This document shows positions 1 through 3,919 of a stretch of DNA of 5,402 bases, in pieces. A program made the translations under genes and the position numbers. Every line of letters starts with the position of its first letter. The stretch's first letter is position 1. This DNA comes from Acidobacteriaceae bacterium (GTDB lineage: Bacteria > Acidobacteriota > Terriglobia > Terriglobales > Acidobacteriaceae), in contig WQYS01000194.1 in the NCBI GenBank assembly GCA_009781125.1, forward strand, positions 1 through 5,402, written 5' to 3'. The notes beneath the pieces are model-generated. The model searched no databases and was not told the DNA's origin. It was given only the letters and a program-made list of their open reading frames with translations.

Positions 1-124
1 ATGGCACATAGGGGTATGCCTAAAAAGCATGTTCGCGTCTCAGACACAATCGGAACATCTTCGCAGAGTCGAACAGGTAAACATAGGACGCGATCTCCGA
101 TCTTTGACAATTGAATAGCCCGGA

Positions 125-145
125 CCATTGCATACGAAGCAATGG
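125..145. promoter_or_regulatory. Perfect 7-base inverted repeat, possible operator
   Basis: CCATTGC at 125-131 and GCAATGG at 139-145 are exact reverse complements around the 7-base loop ATACGAA. Two more G-C pairs are possible beyond one mismatch (122-123 with 147-148). It starts 15 bases after a consensus-like TTGACA at 104-109 and about 95 bases before the start of the exported protein gene. The size and spacing suit a repressor or activator site, or a small RNA hairpin. No regulator family is recognised, and a repeat of this length could occur by chance. Confidence 0.3.
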
Positions 146-227
146 CCCTGCCGGAAAGCGTGAATATCTTTCCTGCGATGGCCCTGGTTCCGAACCTGAT
201 TGCAGCCAAACAACTTGCATGGCCGTC

Positions 228-233
228 TAAAAT
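228..233 (+). promoter_or_regulatory. Candidate -10 box for a leaderless transcript
   Basis: TAAAAT matches the TATAAT consensus at 5 of 6 positions and also fits TANNNT. It ends 6 bases before the ATG at 240, which would place the transcription start on or next to the A of the start codon. No good -35 hexamer is seen 16-18 bases upstream. No Shine-Dalgarno sequence lies between 220 and 239. Together these suggest a leaderless mRNA, which is an inference from spacing only. Confidence 0.4.
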
Positions 234-239
234 AGAAGC

Positions 240-2954
240 ATGGCAAACTGCCTGAGACGTATCTGCACGATTTTTCTTGTACTGCTTTCTGCCTGTCCTG
301 TGCTTCGGGCACAGGCTACGGGCCGCTTTGACCTTGCCGGCCCCAAACTTCAGGTTCGCGTCACCCGGTCGGGCAAGACGCTGCCCATCGCCTCGGTTCC
401 GAACCTTCAGCCGGGCGACAAAGTATGGCTTCACCCCGTGTTGCCTCCCACGCAGTCGGTGCATTACCTGCTGGTGGCCGCCTTTCTGCGCGGGACTACG
501 AATCCGCCTCCAAATGATTGGTTCTTCAAGATCGAGACCTGGAACAAGAAGGTCCGCGAGGACGGCGCGACCATTACGGTTCCCGCCGAGGCACAGCAGG
601 CGGTTCTCTTTCTGGCTCCGGAGACGGGCGGCGATTTTTCCACGCTGCGCTCTGCGGTAAGGGGACGTCCGGGAATCTTCGTCCGCGCCTCTCAGGATCT
701 CTCCGAGGCCGGGTTCGAGCAGGCTCGCATCGAAAAGTATCTTTCCTCGATCCAGGATGCTCCTCCCGGCGACTCGAAGGCGCTGCAACAGCACTCCGAT
801 CTGCTGGCGCGCACGCTCAACCTCAAGCCCGATGGCGACTGCTTCACCCGTCCCGTGGACCAGCAGTACAACTGCCTTACGCAAAGCGGCAGCCAGACCC
901 TGCTCGACGATGGCCACGGCAAGAGCCTGGTCACCACCCTCACGACCGGCAGCTCCTCCGACCTTATCAGCGCGGCCTCCAATACGGCCCTGGCTGGCGG
1001 AGGCATGTACAGCTCCTATGTCGGAACCGTCGTCGATCTGGTCCGCCTTCTGGGAGGACTGCATACGGCGCAGTATCTGTACATTCCGGCCATCGCCTTC
1101 CCGGAGCAGGACGAGCTGAACCTGCGGCTCAATATGGCTCCCTCGTTTCATAATCCCAAGTCGGTCATTGTGATCGGCCTGCCCGCGATTCAGAAGTCGG
1201 TTCCGCCGCCGCTCCGCCCTGCCGACCCTGACCACGTAACCTGCCTTCTGAAACCCCGGGTCGTGCTCCCCGTCGAGGGCGCTCCTCTGGTCTTTTCGAC
1301 CGGGTTTGCACACGATCTTGTCCTGCATATCAACGGAGGCGCTCCTCGCCCCGATATTCCTCTCGTCGCCGATGCGTATCACGGCGGCCTGGTGCTGACT
1401 CCGCAATCCGCGCGCAAGACGCTGGCAGATGCGGACTCACAGAAGGACTCAGCCCAAGATAGCAATCCGCAGTCCACGCGCAAGACGCTGGCAGATGCGT
1501 CCAGCGCGAAACCTGACCCGGCCAGCACCAAGCCGGATCCGGCCAGCACGGCTCCAGTAGACGGCCCGGTGACAGGCACCATTAAGGGCTACTGGGGATT
1601 CGATTCCTATACGGGACCCACGATGTCTCTGCAGGAAATTCCCGGCAAAGACTGGACGCTCGCGTCCAACGATCTCCTCATTGCCGGACGCGAAAACCAT
1701 CTTTCGCTTACGTCAACAGGAACGGCCTGCATTAAGTCGATCTCGCTGGAGACCGCTTCCGGATTCAAGCAGGACACAAACTGGAAGCGCTCCGACAAGC
1801 CCAACACCGTTGATATCACCGTTGCGCTGCGATCGAACGATCCTGAGGCGCTGCACCTTGACGTCGAACAGTACGGTAACGAAAAGACCGTCGCCGTCGC
1901 TACCAAGACCTACTCGGAACCGGCCAAACTGACATCGCTGAGCCTTCATGAGGGCGACAACTTCGTTGTGCTCACAGGCTCGCGCCTGAGCCAGGTGGAG
2001 CATCTTGGCATCGGCGATTTCATCTTCACGCCTGCGGCGGCTCCCGCGGACACCGCGGACGATCAGCAGAATCTCACACTTTTACATGAGGCTGGCGTCC
2101 TCGCGTTGAAGGAGGGAGAAAAGCTGTTTGCTCACGTCTCGCTCAAGGATGGCCGCATGCTAATTCTGCCGGTTGCCGTCGAGCCGGCCCGGCCTTCGGT
2201 CAAGCTGCTCAGCAAGAACATCGGCAACAGCAGCGACACGGCAAATCCGGCAGCATCCAGCATCCGGCTGGCCAATGCCGACGATCTTCCGGTCGATCAG
2301 CAGCTCACCTTCTCGCTGCGCTCAGCGGCTCCCTTCCCGCGCACTGGACAGATCGAGATCGCCAACGCCGACGCCTCTCTTCACACCATGCTGACCGTTG
2401 CCAACGGAACCCTGGTGCTGCAGAACGCGCATACCCTGCTGTGTACGCTCGACCCGCTGAAGACCTTCGGCACCTCCGCCTTCGGGCCGCTGCGCCTGCG
2501 CGCGATCGCTCCGGACGGCACCACCGGCGACTGGCTGCCGCTGGCCACTCTGGTGCGCCTGCCCCTGCTCAAGAGCATCCAGTGCCCCGAGGACAGCTCG
2601 CTGCTCTGTACGCTGACCGGAACCAATCTGTATCTGGTCGAGTCGGTCGATGTGGACCCGGCCTTCCCCAATCCGATCCAGGTTCCCGAGGGCTACGTCA
2701 GCACCACCATTGCCCTGCCCCGTCCCGGCAAAGCGGGCGGCTACTTCCTGAAGCTCCGCGACGACCCTGCCGCATCCAATGCGATCACGCTCCAGGTCCC
2801 CATACCGCCCCCTCCTGCCGCAGCGCAAGGTTCGACTGCGCCAGCAAAAGCACCAGACGCAACGACGCCCGACGCAAAGCCGCCTGATGCCGGATCAACT
2901 GCTGTGAAGGCCCCGGATACGGCATCGCCGGACACGAAAAAATCAACCGAGTAA
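240..2954 (+). CDS. Large exported protein of unknown function (904 aa)
   Basis: I do not recognise a named family. The ATG at 240 is the only nearby start, because an in-frame TAA lies at 228-230 and the export signal begins at residue 1. The N-terminus has Arg6-Arg7, a hydrophobic stretch at about 8-18, and two possible processing sites. One is the lipobox LSAC (16-19), which would lipidate Cys19; the other is a signal peptidase I site after AQA (24-26). The protein therefore probably acts in the periplasm or outer envelope, or is secreted. Residues about 27-380 form a mixed region containing Cys201 and Cys212. Residues 388-440 are a repetitive polar linker. Residues about 562-600 and 776-853 are beta-rich and resemble IPT/TIG-type immunoglobulin-like folds, with the motifs VVLTGSRL and CTLTGTNL. 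A Pro/Ala/Asp-rich tail runs from 854 to 904. No catalytic motif or later membrane segment is apparent. A role in surface binding or as a structural envelope protein is a guess. It converges on ilvBN and ends in TAA. Confidence 0.85.
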   Translation: MANCLRRICTIFLVLLSACPVLRAQATGRFDLAGPKLQVRVTRSGKTLPIASVPNLQPGDKVWLHPVLPPTQSVHYLLVAAFLRGTTNPPPNDWFFKIETWNKKVREDGATITVPAEAQQAVLFLAPETGGDFSTLRSAVRGRPGIFVRASQDLSEAGFEQARIEKYLSSIQDAPPGDSKALQQHSDLLARTLNLKPDGDCFTRPVDQQYNCLTQSGSQTLLDDGHGKSLVTTLTTGSSSDLISAASNTALAGGGMYSSYVGTVVDLVRLLGGLHTAQYLYIPAIAFPEQDELNLRLNMAPSFHNPKSVIVIGLPAIQKSVPPPLRPADPDHVTCLLKPRVVLPVEGAPLVFSTGFAHDLVLHINGGAPRPDIPLVADAYHGGLVLTPQSARKTLADADSQKDSAQDSNPQSTRKTLADASSAKPDPASTKPDPASTAPVDGPVTGTIKGYWGFDSYTGPTMSLQEIPGKDWTLASNDLLIAGRENHLSLTSTGTACIKSISLETASGFKQDTNWKRSDKPNTVDITVALRSNDPEALHLDVEQYGNEKTVAVATKTYSEPAKLTSLSLHEGDNFVVLTGSRLSQVEHLGIGDFIFTPAAAPADTADDQQNLTLLHEAGVLALKEGEKLFAHVSLKDGRMLILPVAVEPARPSVKLLSKNIGNSSDTANPAASSIRLANADDLPVDQQLTFSLRSAAPFPRTGQIEIANADASLHTMLTVANGTLVLQNAHTLLCTLDPLKTFGTSAFGPLRLRAIAPDGTTGDWLPLATLVRLPLLKSIQCPEDSSLLCTLTGTNLYLVESVDVDPAFPNPIQVPEGYVSTTIALPRPGKAGGYFLKLRDDPAASNAITLQVPIPPPPAAAQGSTAPAKAPDATTPDAKPPDAGSTAVKAPDTASPDTKKSTE
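1401..1499 (+). repeat. 33-base direct repeat inside the exported protein gene
   Basis: Bases 1401-1433 and 1467-1499 are identical at 31 of 33 positions, with a period of 66 bases. They encode PQSARKTLADA (residues 388-398) and PQSTRKTLADA (410-420), separated by an 11-residue polar spacer rich in Asp, Ser and Gln. Both differences are single substitutions, so the duplication looks fairly recent or homogenised. The frame is kept, so copy number could vary without disrupting the protein. Confidence 0.9.
1509..1550 (+). repeat. Two tandem 21-base units encoding KPDPAST
   Basis: Bases 1509-1529 and 1530-1550 encode the same heptapeptide KPDPAST twice (residues 424-430 and 431-437). The DNA matches at only 17 of 21 positions, and three of the four differences fall at the third base of their codon. 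The peptide has therefore been kept while the DNA drifted. It sits just after the 33-base repeat and completes a Pro/Ser/Thr/Asp-rich linker between the N-terminal region and the beta-rich C-terminal region. Confidence 0.85.
2790..2951 (+). other. Pro/Ala/Asp-rich C-terminal tail of the exported protein
   Basis: Residues about 851-904 begin LQVPIPPPP and continue as low-complexity sequence with degenerate APD, PDA and PDT units ending in KKSTE. The composition resembles the internal linker at residues 388-440. Such tails are usually disordered and may span the cell wall or envelope, or act as spacers. No anchoring motif such as LPXTG or a C-terminal hydrophobic helix is seen. Confidence 0.7.
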
Positions 2955-3004
2955 GCGTAGCACGGAACCTGCTTTCCTCCGCTCTGCCACAGATGACCGG
3001 GTGC

Positions 3005-3035
3005 CCCATCCTTCGCGTTTTTTGCGAAGGGTGGG
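3005..3035 (+). repeat. Hairpin of repeat copy 1
   Basis: Bases 3005-3016 (CCCATCCTTCGC) pair with 3024-3035 (GCGAAGGGTGGG), giving 12 pairs of which one is a U-G wobble when read as plus-strand RNA. The loop is the 7 bases GTTTTTT. No T-run follows the stem, so it does not look like an intrinsic terminator for the upstream gene, although it could block 3' exonucleases at the end of that mRNA. Confidence 0.75.
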
Positions 3036-3100
3036 AATGTATACAGCTCAACTCACCCTTGTTTCGGATGAAAATTATGGTTGATTGAGCATCATGCATT

Positions 3101-3164
3101 CCCACCCTTCGTCCGCCCGGACGTCATGGACTTCCTCAAGCCAGCTTTGCGGACGTAGGATGGG
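3101..3164 (-). repeat. Hairpin of repeat copy 2, with enlarged loop
   Basis: Read on the minus strand, 3164-3149 (CCCATCCTACGTCCGC) pairs with 3116-3101 (GCGGACGAAGGGTGGG). This gives 14 standard pairs, one U-G wobble at the same place as in copy 1, and one A-A mismatch. The loop is 32 bases (3117-3148) against 7 in copy 1. The upper stem differs from copy 1 in sequence but still pairs, so the change is compensated on both sides. Confidence 0.7.
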
Positions 3165-3192
3165 GCACCCGGACGTTTGTACCACTCCGGGC

Positions 3193-3232
3193 AAAAAGCA
3201 GGTTCCGGAGGTCACCGCGGCGACCTCCGGAA
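3193..3232 (-). terminator. Possible intrinsic terminator of ilvBN
   Basis: On the minus strand, 33 bases past the ilvN stop codon, TTCCGGAGGTC (3232-3222) pairs perfectly with GACCTCCGGAA (3213-3203) around an 8-base loop. A run of five T (3197-3193) follows after the spacer CCTGC. The GC-rich 11-pair stem and the position suit a terminator. The 5-base gap between stem and T-run is longer than usual, so efficiency may be low. Its 3203-3207 end overlaps the outer arm of the inverted repeat element, so it may equally be part of a second repeat type. Confidence 0.4.
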
Positions 3233-3264
3233 TGACAAGGGAAAGTAGTTAGCGTGAACACGTC

Positions 3265-3879
3265 TTAGCTTTCGTCCTCCGCGAACTCGCCAGGAATCAC
3301 TTCCTGCGGCTCCGGACGGGCGGGCGTGGCGGTCTGCTCGCCGTTAGGCTTGCCGAGGGCCTTCATCACGCGGCTGGTATGCTGGCCTCTTCGCATGGCC
3401 ATGCGTCCGGTGCGGGAGACCTCCAGAATCTCGAAGCCCGACTCACGCAGCACCTGAAAGAGTCCTTCGATCTTGCTGGCGGCTCCGGTCATCTCCAGCA
3501 TGATGGACTCCGGGGCAAGATCGACCACGCGCGCGCGAAAGACGTTGGCCAGCTCAAAGATCTGCGAGCGCGAGTGGGTTCCGTGCGGCTCGTTGGGGCC
3601 AGCCGCAACCTTGATGAGGCACAGCTCGCGGATCACCGCGTCGGCGCGGCCCAGCGAGTCTACGTCGAGCGTGATCTCCAGCTTATACAGCGAGGCGCGG
3701 ATGCGGTCGGCGGCGTGTTCCGGCGCGTCGCAGACGATGGTCATGCGCGAGACGCCTTCGCGCTCGCTCTCGCCCACCGTGAGCGAGACGATGTTGACGT
3801 TGAGACGGCGAAACAGCGAGGCAACCCGCGTAAGAACTCCGGGCTTGTCATCGACGAGAGCTACAAAGGTATGAAGCAT
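3265..3879 (-). CDS. ilvN: Acetohydroxyacid (acetolactate) synthase, small regulatory subunit
   Basis: This is the regulatory partner of IlvB. It raises catalytic activity and carries feedback inhibition, normally by valine, in the first shared step of branched-chain amino acid synthesis in the cytoplasm. An ACT domain fills residues about 1-75 (DDKPGVLTRVASLF, then NVNIVSLTVG and SRMTIV). By alignment from memory with E. coli IlvH, Gly14 and Asn29 of the valine site are kept and Asn11 is Asp, as in many DKPGVL-type homologues. The small-subunit C-terminal domain spans about 84-165 (ELCLIKVAA, IFRARVVD-like IFELANVFRARVVD, and EVSRTGRMAMRRG). Total length is 204 residues against about 160-170 in typical homologues, owing to a charged, Pro-rich tail from about 166 onward. 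The ATG at 3879 has a Shine-Dalgarno GAGGT. It lies 40 bases after the ilvB stop and ends in TAA. Confidence 0.96.
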   Translation of the reverse strand: MLHTFVALVDDKPGVLTRVASLFRRLNVNIVSLTVGESEREGVSRMTIVCDAPEHAADRIRASLYKLEITLDVDSLGRADAVIRELCLIKVAAGPNEPHGTHSRSQIFELANVFRARVVDLAPESIMLEMTGAASKIEGLFQVLRESGFEILEVSRTGRMAMRRGQHTSRVMKALGKPNGEQTATPARPEPQEVIPGEFAEDES

Positions 3880-3883
3880 GGCG

Positions 3884-3888
3884 ACCTC
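3884..3888 (-). promoter_or_regulatory. Shine-Dalgarno sequence of ilvN
   Basis: On the minus strand the bases before the ilvN ATG read TGAGGTCGCC. GAGGT lies 4 bases before the start codon, a slightly short but workable spacing, and this fixes the start at 3879. It shows that this genome uses Shine-Dalgarno sites, in contrast to the gene at 240. Confidence 0.75.
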
Positions 3889-3919
3889 AGTAATTATTCA
3901 TTGCCAGACAACAGGGTCT

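Larger units (their letters stand above)
1..239. other. Upstream region without a recognisable gene
   Basis: No RNA gene or recognisable protein is visible on either strand. Two short plus-strand frames are open from the left edge and end at TGA 112-114 and TAG 116-118, but neither gives a familiar peptide. The stretch is less GC-rich than the genes beside it. It contains a perfect 7-base inverted repeat at 125-145, a TTGACA at 104-109 and a TAAAAT at 228-233, so it most likely serves as the upstream and promoter region of the gene at 240. The tail of a gene entering from the left cannot be ruled out for the first 118 bases. Confidence 0.5.
2963..3207. repeat. Inverted pair of REP-like hairpin units filling the convergent spacer
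   Basis: The spacer between the exported protein gene and ilvN holds a nested inverted repeat about 245 bases long. Three pairs of arms match exactly: 2963-2975 with 3195-3207 (13 of 13, CGGAACCTGCTTT), 2997-3012 with 3157-3172 (16 of 16), and 3025-3039 with 3097-3111 (15 of 15). The stretches between the two outer arm pairs (2976-2996 and 3173-3194) are similar in length but only about half complementary. The simplest reading is two copies of one unit in opposite orientation, copy 1 at 2963-3039 and copy 2 at 3097-3207, around a 57-base centre. No transposase and no clear target duplication is present. The layout resembles REP/BIME elements or a small non-autonomous element. Confidence 0.8.

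Noticed and set aside
1..114. Short open frame of 37 codons at the left edge
   Set aside because: The peptide is unfamiliar, an overlapping second frame is equally open to 118, and there is no ribosome site in view. It might be a gene tail but cannot be supported.
139..186. Near-repeat GCAATGGCCCTG / GCGATGGCCCTG, 36 bases apart
   Set aside because: Only two copies, 11 of 12 matching, with no further periodicity, so it is not an iteron or CRISPR-like array.
186..406. Exact 12-base repeat GGTTCCGAACCT at 186-197 and 395-406
   Set aside because: It is near-palindromic and so operator-like, but about one exact 12-base repeat is expected by chance in a window of this size, and one copy is inside coding sequence.
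518..1153. 211-residue plus-strand frame inside the exported protein gene
   Set aside because: It is an out-of-frame shadow, rich in Arg, Gly and Ser, without a start signal or family resemblance.
3005..3035. Copy 1 hairpin as intrinsic terminator for the exported protein gene
   Set aside because: The T-run is in the loop rather than after the stem, and the downstream bases are GG-rich and then mixed.
2952..3262. Possible target duplication flanking the inverted element (TAAGCGTAGCACG and TTAGCGTGAACACG)
   Set aside because: The match needs a gap and several mismatches and is not adjacent to the right arm at 3207, so it is not a convincing insertion footprint.
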